Assembly (NCBI RefSeq): GCF_004359215.1
Contig: NC_090621.1
Location: 124,001-188,000, forward strand
Direction: 5' to 3'
Source: Bremia lactucae
Lineage: Eukaryota; Oomycota; Peronosporomycetes; Peronosporales; Peronosporaceae
Length of the DNA stretch: 64,000 bases
Shown here: positions 50,150-60,579 of the stretch, in pieces
How the letters are laid out: every line of letters starts with the position of its first letter
Numbering within the stretch: position 1 is the first letter of the stretch
Made by a program: the position numbers and the translations under genes
The notes under the pieces: model-generated
What the model saw: the letters and a program-made list of their open reading frames with translations, nothing else
Database searches by the model: none
What the model was told of the DNA's origin: nothing

Positions 50150-51245
50150 ACCTCCCAGTAGGACGTCCCGCGCCTACTGGGAGACTTCGTTTCCCGACTC
50201 TACAACACTCAGTGCCTTCAGAGTCTGCTTCGTCGTAATAGGCTTGCCATGGACTGCCTTCCATGGGTTTTTGGGGCAGTTTCTGCGAAAATTCCTAAGT
50301 ACATTACACCCGAAACAGCAACCCCCTGCCTTCGAATTTCTCCAGCGCGGACGCGCCCGTTTCGGCCGATGATATCTGCATGGGGGTGAAGCCTTCGGCG
50401 AATTCCGTCGATTCGACGTGGCCCTGGACCGATCTCGTGCAGTGATCTTCCAGCAAAGCTATGTGCACAGTTTCGTTGAACATATTCGCTTGGCGGCGAA
50501 AGAGTTCAGTGTGAACAAGACCAACTCGGACACATCCATGAACACCATGACCTTTACTTCTTTCCCCAACGGAGCCCCTGCTATGGCGGTCTCCAAATTT
50601 TGGAGCTCCATGACATAGTCCTATAAGGACCGGCTTTCTTGCTTGCTCTGCAAAATCATCGATCGATTACGGTAGGCCACGCAGGCGATCAGAAATGCCG
50701 TTCGCATTTCCTGAGCCATGAACTCCCACGAGACAAATTACTTCGAAGTAGACATCTCTTTGGCCATATCCCACGCCCTTGCCCGACCTTCCAGATTTAA
50801 AAGGGCAAAGGCCACTTGAGACCTCGCATCGCAAATCTGGCGGGCGCTCAGCGCAATCTCGATCTCCCGGATCCAGCAGACCAAGCTATCCGCTTTCTTC
50901 CCGTCGAACGCGGAAACGCGGATCTTTACTGGCTTCAGCACATCTGGACACGGCGTATACGACGCCGGCGTCGAAGAGGCGTCCTGTGCCTGAACTATGA
51001 CTGCCGTACGTGCGGCATTTTGCGCCGCCGCACTCAAGTAAGTAATGAGGACTCGTAGCGCTCGAAGTGCTCAACTCGAGCCCTTTGTTGGACGGCAGTC
51101 AGGGAAGGGAACCCGACAAAAATCTCTCCGCCTAACAGGCTGACCATCGTTTCAAGCTTCGCCTTATAAGCATCGGTAAGGTGAGGATAGTCCTGCCTGA
51201 GACGCAAGTAGTCTTCAGTGTCATCCATCCAGAGTGTCATCCAGA
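50150..51245 (-). pseudogene. E5 gypsy gag
   Basis: Minus strand: DDTEDYLRLRQDYPHLTDAY (51240 on), a capsid-like domain with PVKIRVSAFDGKKADSLVCW, EIEIALSARQICDARSQVAF and LEGRARAWDMA (51037-50738), and a C-terminal stretch ending with VGAGRPTGRS (50190-50160). The zinc knuckle is damaged (GCYLCHRCNV-type words near 50320 are frame-shifted). Several stops. Confidence 0.65.
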
Positions 51246-51272
51246 TTGTTTCAATCCTTCGCCGCGGGATTG

Positions 51273-51290
51273 ACTACAAGTGCTATCAGG
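51273..51290 (-). promoter_or_regulatory. primer-binding site of E5
   Basis: Minus strand CCTGATAGCACTTGTAGTC next to TGTGACAGGG of the LTR. It is related to the other PBSs but has TGATAG for TGGTAG and one base fewer. Confidence 0.5.
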
Positions 51291-51575
51291 TGTGACAGGG
51301 TCACACAGCAACTGACCGAGAAAGTCTTAAACTGATTTATTAAGATATTTTAGCAGTCTAACTACAATAATAAATCAGGCTTCAAAATGCTACTAATTTA
51401 GTACCACTTAATATCAACACTCCGTACTTGAGGTGCCGACACGTGTCATTCGTACCTACCTGAGTCACAACGATAACTCAGCTATATTTCTTGATGTACT
51501 GACACATATGCGACTATATGACATAGTCAATAAAACTCTGAATGTGTCAGTACACCAGTCACGTGTGACCCTACT
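51291..51575 (-). repeat. LTR-D (5' LTR of E5), outer border uncertain
   Basis: Starts TGTGACAGGGTCACAC next to the primer site. Contains AGTCTTAAACTGATTTATT and AATAAATCAGGCTTCAAAATGC, parts weakly like LTR-A's CAGACTGATTTATATTTAAT. The far end lies before 51576, where MPPK-family sequence begins. No second copy is in the window. Confidence 0.45.
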
Positions 51576-52060
51576 ACCAGATCCGTCGCTCGTTTTTGAC
51601 AATATGCATCGACAATGGTACGCTAACCCCATAGTAGTGATGAGCACAGCGAGCTTATGGAGAAGGGTGATGGAGCCATATTACTAGACCAAACTATACT
51701 AATTGCTCCTACCATGGAGACACCGAACGTTGCGAAGGCAATCTTACCTTGTGTCAACGCGGCAACTTTCTCGTCGTCTGCGCTAGCTAGCGCAGTGACT
51801 ATTTATGGAGCCGGTGCAACTGCTTCCAGTTGGGTAAAACTTAACATCTGTTGTTCAAACCATCATACACAAAGGGTCGGACGAAAAAGAGCCTGATTGT
51901 AAAGCTTCACTGACGGCTCGTGAACGTGTCCAGTCTGGGTCACAAGCCAGTCGTACCAAAGGCGGTTGTGTGACTGGTGGCATACCACCGATGCCACCTC
52001 TATCCGAATCGCCTTATTCGGATATAACTATTTTGTCGCTCCTAAAGCGCTAATATAGAC
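51576..52060 (+). pseudogene. MPPK-family ORF remnant, antisense to E6
   Basis: Plus strand: the block from DPSLVFDNMHRQWYANPIV to an SLMEKGDG-type word and TFSSSALASAVTIYGAGA (51657-51896) matches the E4 antisense ORF and 55540-55990. It ends with GGIPPMPPLSESPYSD-like words near 51990-52020. Its N-terminal third is replaced by LTR-D. It lies past the C-terminus of E6 integrase on the opposite strand. Confidence 0.5.
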
Positions 52061-52164
52061 GCACATGGTTAGAATGGCATGTGGAGTGCATGGAAGGCTC
52101 AGAGGAAATCACTTGGACGTGTTCTCCAGATCCCGGAAGTGTTGCATTCAAATGAAATGGTTAA

Positions 52165-52640
52165 TCAATACGAATCGGAATTCCTGCGCCGCTTTTCACC
52201 ACATTCCGATTTGGCGAAACAACGTTCGCAGTCCGAATTGATATTGCTTGTTTGCGTGTGAAAGACAATATGAAAGTTACTGTATCCCCTGTTTTTTCGC
52301 ATCACACTGCTTCTACTAGTGCTATGGAAGTAGCGAAGCGGGTTCAACTGGTGCAACTTTACAAAGGCAGACACCAATTCCGGCACGTCGACGCGCAGTA
52401 CGTCAATAGGTTCCCAAGAGTCAAAACTTTAGGTATTCAATTCTACTAAATGAGGTGATGAAGCTTCGCTACACGAAGCGGTGGGCAATCAACCTTCCAT
52501 CAAGGGAGCGTTGGTTCCGAGCAGCATTTTTTAGTGCAGGCGGCGCCCGATAGAAGCGGCGATTTCACCCACCTACTCGCGACAGCTTGCCCCGCTTCGG
52601 TTCTGTCGCAGGCATTGAGCGCTACTGAACGACGGATCAA
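52165..52640 (-). pseudogene. E6 chromodomain and C-terminal tail
   Basis: Minus strand: SFDSWEPIDVLRVDVPELVS (about 52430-52370) is the second half of a chromodomain. The first half is frame-shifted around 52480. A basic tail follows, RSSVMRKNRGYSNFHIVFHT, INSDCERCFAKSECGEKRRR (52386-52165), also seen in part in E7. Confidence 0.6.
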
Positions 52641-53500
52641 AGATCTCGACAGTCATGTCTCGAGAATGACTTCGGATGTCCACGATGTCCGCTCAAGAGA
52701 TCGCTAAGGTTACGAAAGGCTGAAATCCCGGTTATTTGCCCTTTTGAAGAAGTTGATACTGAGGAATCCGCGTTACGTGCATGATATCCCTCGCTCCCGA
52801 AGCCCACTTCGCGGCAGGAGGAATCGTTCGGTTGAAAGCCTTTCACCTTCCCCTTCCCCCTCACCCGACCGACACTCGACTCATAGTCGGCATCACCATC
52901 GGTCTCATTAGACGGATGGGGGTATGTGACTTTATTAAGGTCTACATACCATTTCAGACTACCAACGTAAAAGACGGGGCGCGTCTTCATAAAAGAAGCC
53001 TATAATAACGATCTCCAACTTTTTTTACCACCGTAAATGGCACGACAAAACCCGCCAATAATGTCATAGTACCTCTAAGTAGAACAAAACCTGCATTTTA
53101 GGTAGGGTAGCAACACTTATTGGCACTTTTACACGCACTCATAAGCGACCATTTTTTGCGACCATTTTTAGCATTAAATGTTTTTGCTTGTATCTTGTGC
53201 GCTTGCCATCGTGTCACGGACTTTACGTGTGATTGCTAATCGCTCATCCACAAACCTTTGAGCCTCGCTCACGCTAAAAGCATCAAACTTGCCCATGACA
53301 CCGCCGAGAGGTCAGTCATAGGACGTAGTTATCAACAAGAAAACATCATTATTGCTTAAAAGCACATGCATTTTCTGATGTGACTCCATACAGACCAGGG
53401 CAAGTTTCTGTATTTGAGATAATACCCTCGCGGATCATCGTCATATTGACGAAACTATGTCCCTCTTTCGCACCGAGCATAGTGAGGGGCCCTCTCCACA
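52640..53500 (-). pseudogene. E6 integrase C-terminal part
   Basis: Minus strand: TRPVFYVGSLKWYVDLNKVT (52990-52930), the usual end of the GPY/F module, followed by a Ser/Gly/Arg-rich linker. From 53040 to 53500 it is mostly degenerate; the region near 53450-53530 shows integrase-core-end nucleotide blocks shared with E4 (18780-18890). Confidence 0.55.
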
Positions 53501-54169
53501 AAGACTTGGGCTGCGCACAAACGAAACTGGCGTCCGAGGATGGTGAGGTTCATATATATAAAAACGGCGTCTCAACCGATCTGGCGTGGACACTGTTATT
53601 TACAGCGAACTCCACGAAATGCAAATATTTGCCCCTTTCCGTGGGAGTCGCTATCGTGCGCAATACATCCGCTACGACCCGATTGACTCGTTCCTTTTAG
53701 ACATCTGTCTGGCGATGATCCGCGGCTTAGCAGCTTATTCACACATGAGACCAAAAACAAGACGTAAAACGTGGATCTCGGTCCGATACTATTGACTCGA
53801 GCATCCCTTATAGTCGGTATACATGATCCAGGAACAAGAAATCTGCTTCAATGCCTGTGACCGATGTGTTACATGGCGCTAAATGCACCATTTCACTCAA
53901 TCTGTCTACAAAGACGACAATCCTTGTCCGACTTTTGTGGTCAGGCGACACGCCAATCATCAAGTCCAGACTGACCGACTTCCAACAATTCGTTGGGATC
54001 GGCATCGGCTTCAATGGCGCATTGCTGGACGGTGCAGACTTTACGCGCTGTCATTGTTCGCAGGAGCGAATACAATTGGCCACCCATCGAGATTGGTGTG
54101 GCCATTAAAATTCTCCGAAAATAGTAAGATTGTCGTTTCACGCAGATACCAAGTAGATGGTGCATCATG
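53501..54169 (-). pseudogene. E6 gypsy integrase, N-terminal and core parts
   Basis: Minus strand: WKSVSLDLMIGVSPDHKSRT, FVDRLSEMVHLAPCNTSVTG with the first D, and LFLDHVYRL (54014-53808). Upstream, HHLLGICVKRQSYYFRRILM and TPISMGGQLYSLLRT are frame-shifted remains of the zinc-binding domain. Cut by the assembly gap at 54170. Confidence 0.65.
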
Positions 54170-54269
54170 NNNNNNNNNNNNNNNNNNNNNNNNNNNNNNN
54201 NNNNNNNNNNNNNNNNNNNNNNNNNNNNNNNNNNNNNNNNNNNNNNNNNNNNNNNNNNNNNNNNNNNNN
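54170..54269. other. assembly gap (100 N)
   Basis: Exactly 100 N, the customary length for a gap of unknown size. Sequences on the two sides are integrase in opposite orientations. Confidence 0.95.
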
Positions 54270-54337
54270 ACCACTCACATCTGAAGCAGTGTGAAGTGGA
54301 CTTGTACTGAAACAGTACAAGTCGCAGTGCCCCGTTA
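54270..54337 (+). repeat. LTR-B end
   Basis: ACCACTCACATCTGAAGCAG to CAGTGCCCCGTTACA, containing both LTR-B hairpins. It starts at the gap. No primer-binding site follows; integrase sequence begins directly. Confidence 0.65.
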
Positions 54338-54900
54338 CACTAATAGTTACAGCGATGGCCTGTTATGACAACAGCTGTCACCTTGTGATCCCTTAAGAAT
54401 CAATGTGCCTCATGACACAGATCTCAAGCGAATGATCCTTCACGAGATCCATGATGCACCATCAAATGGGAATCTGGGCCGTAAAATGACATTCTTATCA
54501 GTGTCAGATGAATTTTGGTGGCCAGACCTATGTAGATGGGTGGCCAACTATATTCGCTCTTGCGAACAGTATCAGCGCAGTAAGTGTCCACTGTCCAGCA
54601 GTGAGCCGCCCGATAATAAGGGTCGGACGGGGCTCGTCGTCTTTGTAGACCGACTGAGCAGAATGGTGCATTTAGCACCATGTAAAACATCGATCAAAAG
54701 AAAATAGGCAGCTCTCTTGTCCCTGGATCATGTTTACCGACTACACGGGATGCCCGAATCATAGTATCAGAATGTCAGTCGCAAGACTTTACCCTCGAGA
54801 TCCACAATACGTCGTTCAGCAGCGGTCAACGCCTGCGACTGAACAAACGAAGGTAAGGCAGCCGCGAGTAGATGAGCTAAATCGCCATTCTATCGGCGCC
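54338..54900 (+). pseudogene. E7 gypsy integrase
   Basis: Plus-strand frame at 54405-54707: PHDTDLKRMILHEIHDAPSN, FWWPDLCRWVANYIRSCEQY (zinc-binding H and C residues), then KGRTGLVVFVDRLSRMVHLA with the first D. After a stop, LDHVYRLHGMPES. The rest of the core is missing: at about 54800 it jumps to the linker before the chromodomain. Confidence 0.7.
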
Positions 54901-55260
54901 GCCTGCACCGATAGATGCGGTTGGTAATCAACGCTTCCTTGTTGGAAGGTTGCTTGCCCCCGCTCCGTGAAACAAAGGTATCAGATCCTCGTCCAATGGA
55001 GAGGTTACCCGAAGAGTTTTGACTCCTGAGATCTGGTCGAAATCCTACGTATTGATGTGCCTGGCTTGGTTGCTGCCGATGAAAAGGAGAATAAGCTGAG
55101 GCCTCTTCAGTAGTCTCGAGTCTGAAATGGACTACCAGAAGCAGCATTGTGAGAAGAAACAGGAGTGCAATACCGCCCATGATTTCTTTAACACGCAAGC
55201 GGGCAAAATTAATCCGCTGCGACCGCTGTTTTATCGCATCGGAATGCGGATGAATTAAAG
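54901..55260 (+). pseudogene. E7 chromodomain and tail
   Basis: Plus strand, 54945-55060: KQRYQILVQWRGYPKSFDS, then a stop (TGG of the SW pair is TGA), then RIDVPGLVAA. This is a clear chromodomain with the aromatic Y and W kept in its first half. The following basic tail matches the E6 tail at the DNA level. A minus-strand frame of 102 codons with a hydrophobic start (55198-54890) covers the same DNA and is treated as a shadow. Confidence 0.7.
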
Positions 55261-55376
55261 AACGAATTTACATTTAAAAATTCGTCGAAGAGGAGCGAGG
55301 AATTGCGAGCAGCTTTACGCGTCGCTAGATCACTCAATCACTCTAGCGACCTGTGTTTCCATACACGGCGCCAAAG

Positions 55377-55990
55377 ATGCCACCTAAAAGGGGCCACGTT
55401 GGTGGGTCGTCTGCGAAGACGCCCACTCAACCTTAAACTAAGCGCACTCGCCGCGTTAATTCACCGGCCGCGTCCAATGCCTTAGTCGAAACGCCGACAG
55501 CTACTGCTGCTGTCGCGTTAACGGGGCTAAAGGATTCATCCCACATTAACAGTGAGGATGGTGATCCGTCGCTCATTGTCCACTACAATGAGTCAATACC
55601 GTTGCCGTCACCTTATAGAAGTGATGAGGATAACGAGCTGATGCGGAAGGATGATGGCGCATAATTGCCATCCAAACTTATCTCATTGCTTTAAACATGG
55701 AACAGCAAAGTTTTTTAATGCTGTCCCGTCGTCTGCTCTGGCTAGCGTAGAGACTATTAATGAGAGCGCTGTTCATAAAGACGCAGCCGCTTCTCCGCTG
55801 GATAAAATCACAACGTGTATTACTCAGACCATTATTCATAATGATTCTGAAAAAGGGGATTCTGAGCCCAAAGCTCCGCCGACGACACGTGAACGTGCTC
55901 AGTCGGTGTCACAAGCCAGTTGCTTTTGAACGTGGCTATGTGACGGGTGGCATATCACCGATGCCCCACATGCTCGCATGCTACATTTGG
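55377..55990 (+). pseudogene. MPPK-family ORF, plus strand
   Basis: ATG at 55377 (MPPKRGHVGGSSAKTPTQP, then a stop). Later blocks are open in different frames: SLIVHYNESIPLPSPYRSDE, FNAVPSSALASVETINESAV (55690-55780) and KAPPTTRERAQSVSQAS (55865-55920). It matches E4's antisense ORF. Here no gypsy polymerase lies antisense to its right within 200 bp, so its host element cannot be named. Confidence 0.45.
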
Positions 55991-56067
55991 TCTGGTTTGT
56001 AGTATTTGTTGATGCTTGCTGTTAAAAAAGCTTGATCAAAGACAGCTTGTCCGTGCGCGGTACGATG

Positions 56068-56245
56068 TATGTAACGAGGCACTACGACTTGTACTGCTTC
56101 AGTACAAGTCCACTTCGCACTGCTTCAGTTGCGAGTGGTGCCTTACGTTATTTCAGGTACACTAGTACGTGTAGAGAAAAACTTTTCTGATTAAGGTAAC
56201 TAGCTTAAAGAGGGTAAAATGAAAACTGAATTATTATAATTAAGT
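56068..56245 (-). repeat. LTR-B piece (left end of E12)
   Basis: TGTAACGAGGCACTACGACT through both hairpins (ACTTGTACTGCTTCAGTACAAGT; CGCACTGCTTCAGTTGCG, now imperfect) to the TAATTAAG centre, then an abrupt switch to gag. E12 thus looks like LTR, gag piece, LTR, with pol deleted. Confidence 0.6.
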
Positions 56246-56780
56246 ATGCCCAAGTTTTGGCACGACCTCCCAAATTTGATTGAGCGAATGCGACTTGCAT
56301 TTGCTCGTCGACGATGTGACGTGCCTTCATGACATCGTCCAAATCGACAAACCATCTCAAGAGGGAGTCTTCTTCGACTCTTCTATAGTTAGAGATATCA
56401 ATCTTTAAGGTTTCGGGACGACGCGTGTGCGTCATCCCAGGTACAGGGGTCTGTACCTGTTGTAACCTCAACAGTTCTGCCTGTTGAGAGCCTTACTGAT
56501 TCAGCAAAGATACCTTCTCCTTCATCTCGTCAAGTTCATGTTGTATGACAAGTCCACTTCGCACTGCCTCAGTGCAAGAGGGTTAACTAAAAACATGAAC
56601 TTGGCGATGGCTGAATGGAGGGCATCTTTGTTTAAACCGGACAGCATGACCAAGATGGCATCGTTTCCTACGGTCGAACTCATTCGTTCGACCGCACTCC
56701 TTTTTATGTCACTTAGGAAGGAGTAGCTTTCGCGCGAAACGTGATGCGTATTCCCATTATCATCTAACATGTCCATGTTA
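56246..56780 (-). pseudogene. E12 gypsy gag fragment
   Basis: Minus strand: MDMLDDNGNTHHVSRESYSF, then AVERMSSTVGNDAILVMLSG (56776-56640), an interruption, then LRLQQVQTPVPGMTHTRRPE and DSLLRWFVDLDDVMKARHIV (56471-56280). About 48 bp at 56546-56593 are LTR-B DNA inserted into the frame. Confidence 0.7.
56546..56593 (-). repeat. miniature LTR-B insertion inside gag
   Basis: TTTTTAGTTAACCCTCT joined to TGCACTGAGGCAGTGCGAAG and TGGACTTGT: two separated parts of LTR-B brought together. TCAT occurs at both borders, a possible target duplication. In E9 the same gag site reads straight through (FIQHEL). Confidence 0.55.
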
Positions 56781-56808
56781 GATGAAGGAAATGTGGTCCT
56801 TGGACGGA

Positions 56809-56826
56809 CTACAAAGTGCTACCAGG
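56809..56826 (-). promoter_or_regulatory. primer-binding site of E12
   Basis: Minus strand CCTGGTAGCACTTTGTAG, identical to the E1 and E9 motif, abutting TGTAACGGGG. Confidence 0.65.
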
Positions 56827-56901
56827 TGTAACGGGGCACTACGACTTGTACTGCTTCAGTGCAAGTCCACTTTGCACTGCTTCAGTTGCGGGTGGTGCCT
56901 T
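56827..56901 (-). repeat. LTR-B, 3' end only (5' LTR stub of E12)
   Basis: TGTAACGGGGCACTACGACT to GGTGGTGCCTTG, with both hairpins. It is cut at 56901, where E8 gag sequence starts. Confidence 0.6.
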
Positions 56902-57430
56902 GCTCCGGAATCGGACCTACGGTTATGGACGCCGACAGCGAGCGCATCTCTTGCACATACTCTTGCAGAGATCGCTTCGTCTGTCGCGCCCCTAAGAAGC
57001 GCGCCTGAAGCAACACTTCGTTGTTCGGCGGCTGGTACATGGCGCGAATCTTTTCCTTAAAGATCGCCCATGAAGGGAACGCTTTTCTGTCCGCCATAAG
57101 CGCCGAGTAAGCCCACTCTGAGGCCTTACCGCGCAGATGCGACATAGCGTACGACACCATCCGGCTGTCGTCCTCGATGAGCTGGGCGACACCACATTGC
57201 TCCACGGCTAAAAGCCAGTGGACAATCGTGTGCGCCGCAGTTCCATCGAACTTGGGCGGGTCCATCCGAATGGGCCTCGGCTGATGCGGCCGGGCAGAGA
57301 GCATCTCAACAGTCCTGTTGAGAGCCTCGCTCCGAGCCTGCTCATGCCTCAGCTCATCCTGAGTCTGAGTGACGGACTCCGCCGCAGCATGGCTCTGTGC
57401 CTCGGACGCGGCCCTCCGCTGTCCGAGCAC
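56902..57430 (-). pseudogene. E8-type gag, second partial copy
   Basis: Minus-strand open frame almost identical to 59130-58593: VLGQRRAASEAQSHAAAESV, MDPPKFDGTAAHTIVHWLLA, SYAMSHLRGKASEWAYSALM, LQEYVQEMRSLSASITVGPI. It starts at the ambiguous base 57431 and is cut at the LTR-B stub. It may be a second insertion or an assembly duplication. Confidence 0.7.
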
Positions 57431-57431
57431 N
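57431..57431. other. single ambiguous base at a likely assembly join
   Basis: One N where the protease linker of one E8 copy meets gag of the other, in the same orientation. This suggests an inferred contig junction. Confidence 0.8.
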
Positions 57432-58139
57432 CGTTGCACTCCTGGCTAACGCACCCCTTCCAACCGCACCAGGCTCTTGGCACTGTGCCGGTTTATGCGA
57501 CGCATGACTTCTTGTCAGCTCGCCGTCTACTGCCACAGGCTCTCGGCTCTGTGCAGGACATTCGGACGCATGACTACTTGTCATCGTCCTATTCACTACC
57601 TCAGTCTCCACGAGCTGGGTAGGAATTGGTGACGTTTGACATCCCGTCAACGCACCCTCAACTGTGTTCGACACGACATCAGTTGCATAGGCCTCTCGCA
57701 GGAGCACATCCTTTCCGGTGTCCTGCGTAGAGTTCGCAACTGTGCGTGTACGCCAGTCTATCCATGGTTGGTACTTTGCCAACCATGGCATGCCTAGGAT
57801 GAGGTCATACGGACTCTCCATTCCTAGCACTGTGAACTTCTCTTTACAAGAGAAGTCACTAAAGCTGAAGGCGAGTTCAACCTGAACTCCCTCAGACTTA
57901 ACGAGCGCGCCATTCGCTAAAAGAACAATCGCCTCTTCTCGCTTGCCATCCTGGCAAAGCGACTCAAACATCGCCGGTCTCTTTCTTAGAGCCGCGAGTT
58001 TCACAAAATTTTGTGATGCACCCGAATTCACTAGGAGGGTCATCACCTGGTCATAGCCTCTTACATGAGCGCTATAGACCAGTAGGGTTGAGGTCCGAAA
58101 ATTCGAGACCTCAGGGACTATGCTACCCATTTGTTCCAC
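57432..58139 (-). pseudogene. E8 gypsy protease and linker
   Basis: Open minus-strand frame: VRGYDQVMTLLVNSGASQNF (the DSGA motif with D changed to N, which should abolish activity), VQVELAFSFSDFSCKEKFTV, MESPYDLILGMPWLAKYQPW. The linker has two copies of a 23-residue unit (TSSHASECPAQSREPVAV; TRSHASHKPAQCQEPGAV). Same organisation as E4. The frame is continuous for over 230 codons, so this copy is young. Confidence 0.75.
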
Positions 58140-58192
58140 AAGTCTGAACTTAGGGGTAGCATCAGAGTCCGCGTCAGTAGGGCATTCCGCCC

Positions 58193-59320
58193 CTACTGCG
58201 CCTCTGCATTTCTCGAATCCTCAGTGGTCGATGCAGAACTCATGCATCTCGCACGCTGGTTCTTGTTATCGCCCTTTGGGAAGGGAGTCCTCTTGCTGGG
58301 CATTTTTGCCCCAGCAGGGACCCCGGCATAGCAGCGAGCCATCCTATGGCCGCGCTTGCCGCATTTAAAACAGACCACGTCTGCATTGCCAAACTCCATT
58401 GGGGTGGCATCTGTCCTCTCGGTTGACGGCTTATACCAAGCTGTCGCCGAGGCACTGTCGTAGGATTGCTCCTCAACTAATGCAATTTGGATTGCCTCTT
58501 CCATCGTCGATGGCACCTTTCTAAAAAGGGCCTGTCGCGATGGGCCATGCCGTAGTCCGTTCATAATAGTGGGCACCTTAATGTGCTGCGGAATCGGACC
58601 TACGGTTATGGACGCCGACAGCGAGCGCATCTCCTGCACATACTCTTGCAGAGATCGCTTCGCCTGTCGCGCCCCAAAGAAGCGCGCCTGAAGCAACACT
58701 TCGTTGTTCGGCGGCTGGTGCATGGCGCGAATCTTTTCCTTAAAGATCGCCCATGAAGGGAACGCTTTTCTGTCCGCCATAAGCGCCGAGTAAGCCCACT
58801 CTGAGGCCTTACCGCGCAGATGCGACATAGCGTACGACACCATACGACTCTCGTCCTCGATGAGCTGGACAACACCGCATTGCTCCACAACTAAAAGCCA
58901 GTGGACAATTGTTTGCGCCGCAGTTCCATCGAACTTGGGCGGGTCCATCCGAATGGGCCTCGGCTGATGCGGCCCGACAGAGAGCATCTCAACAATCCTG
59001 ATAAGAGCCTCCGTCCGAGCCTGCTCATGCCTCAGCACATCCTGAGTCTAAGTGACGGACTCCGCCGCAGCATGACTCTGTGCCTCGGACGCGGCCCTCC
59101 GCTGTCCGAGCACGAATGCCTCAAACTGCTCCAACTGAGCAACATGTTGCTCAGGAGGACTACCCAGAAGCCTGGCCAGGGCTTGTTCACCAAATCCCTG
59201 CGCCATTAGCTCTGCCACCTCCCGATGATGTTCGTAGAGGTGGAGAAAATGAGCCCAATCAATATTGAGGCTTATCCTCACGTACACACGCAGAGATGCG
59301 GGTCGTGGTAAGAATGTTAA
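58193..59320 (-). pseudogene. E8 gypsy gag, nearly intact
   Basis: Minus strand 59377-59048 and 59038-58193, separated by one stop (TAA/TAG near 59047). FLHLYEHHREVAELMAQGFG, QLEQFEAFVLGQRRAASEAQ, MDPPKFDGTAAQTIVHWLLV, HIKVPTIMNGLRHGPSRQAL, and a complete zinc knuckle VCFKCGKRGHRMARCYAG (CX2CX4HX4C) near 58330-58375. It is the best-kept Gag in the window. Gag would package the element's RNA. Confidence 0.8.
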
Positions 59321-59331
59321 GTGCTGACAAG

Positions 59332-59883
59332 TGTAGGCGGGCACGTCGTAATGCGGCCACTCTCCACTTAGGCGCACACCCTAGCACAGCGAGGAAGCAG
59401 TTAACTGCTTTTCTTGCGTGCAGTGAGGCAGTTGTGGTGGGCGCGTTAGCGATCTCACCCAACACACTAAGAACTCTGATTAAGTGTCGTCACGGGAGCG
59501 GTAATCCGTCTCCTCGTGCGCACTTACCAAGTAGGAAGTATTTTTCAGACTGATTTATATTTAATAGAATTAAATACAATACCTATATTTACCAATTAAA
59601 ATGATATCTCTATAGATATCATTTATTATGTATTGCGAGCGTATCTTTATAGATACCTCGCGTAACGGATGACACTAGCCGTCATCACGGATGACGCTGG
59701 GCGTCTGCCTTCCTAATGTGAATGCACCCAAGTGCATCACATCCACAAGGGTTGGTCACAAATGTGCACCACACCCGAGTGTTGGGTCTAATTACTATTA
59801 TTTAGTAATTGATCATCCCCTTAAGTACACCAAGTGTACTTAACGGGGGCTGTATAACATAGTGGAAACTCTAGCCCGTTACA
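59332..59883 (-). repeat. LTR-A, 5' LTR of E8
   Basis: 552 bp, TGTAGGCGGG to GCCCGTTACA, full length, with hairpins GATATCTCTATAGATATC and TTAAGTACACCAAGTGTACTTAA. The next 18 bases toward gag (minus strand CTTGTCAGCACTTAACATTC) are in PBS position. Confidence 0.75.
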
Positions 59884-60079
59884 GATCCACTTAGCAATAA
59901 CATCAAAGTTTGCCGGTAACTAATACGAGAGCTTATGTTTTCACGTTCTTCTTTCACCAATTCACTGATGGGCATCGAGCTATAATACATTCACCCCTGA
60001 GCTCACAACCAGTTGTGGTCTCGGACTAATCCTGTTCATTTTGCAAGGCCCATCAACGAGGCACAGCAGTACTATTTCT
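59884..60079. other. spacer between two LTRs
   Basis: 196 bp, no gene or repeat recognised. Confidence 0.4.
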
Positions 60080-60534
60080 TGTAACGTTTAACTTTTGCCT
60101 ATATGCTACACAAACTCATAAAGCACACTTTGTGTACGTAATGGAATGGTCAATTACTTCATAGAAGAAATTGTATGCTTAAAAAGGTTCGAACTTTCAT
60201 TTTATAGAGTAACTAAAGCCTGCCACTTGGGTGTGGCGCACATAGTGACCCATCCGTGTGTATGTGATGCACACAGCTGCATTCACATTTGAAGGGATGA
60301 CGGATTCGAAGTATTCAGGTTAATACGCTCGCAATTTCGTATTATAATATAGAAAGAATAAACTTAATTATATTATAAAGTTTTCATTTAACCCTCTTTA
60401 AAGCAAGTGTTTTAATGAGAAGACTTCCTCTGCACGTACTAGTGTACGTGAAATGACGTGAGGCACCACTCGCACTTAAGCAGTGCGAAGTGGACTTGTA
60501 CTGAAGCAGTATAAGTCGGCAGTTCCCTGCTACA
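60080..60534 (+). repeat. chimeric LTR (A-like start, B-like end), 5' LTR of E9
   Basis: 455 bp. The first half follows LTR-A (TGTAACGTTTAACTTTTGCC, AAAGCACACTTTGTGTACGTAATGG, GATGCACACAGCTGCATTCAC). The second half follows LTR-B (TTAACCCTCTTTAAAGC, GGCACCACTCGCAC, both hairpins, TTCCCTGCTACA). The primer-binding site follows directly, so it is a true LTR and not a junction of fragments. Confidence 0.7.
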
Positions 60535-60552
60535 CCTGGTAGCACTTTGTAG
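60535..60552 (+). promoter_or_regulatory. primer-binding site of E9
   Basis: CCTGGTAGCACTTTGTAG, immediately after the LTR. Confidence 0.65.
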
Positions 60553-60579
60553 TCCGTTCAAGGACTTCCATCATCTGAC

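Noticed and set aside
54890..55198. Minus-strand 102-codon frame with a signal-peptide-like hydrophobic start (MGGIALLFLLTMLLLVV)
   Set aside because: It is exactly antisense to the E7 chromodomain and its tail, and the frame is not kept in the matching E4 sequence at 18930-19010. No RXLR or other effector motif.
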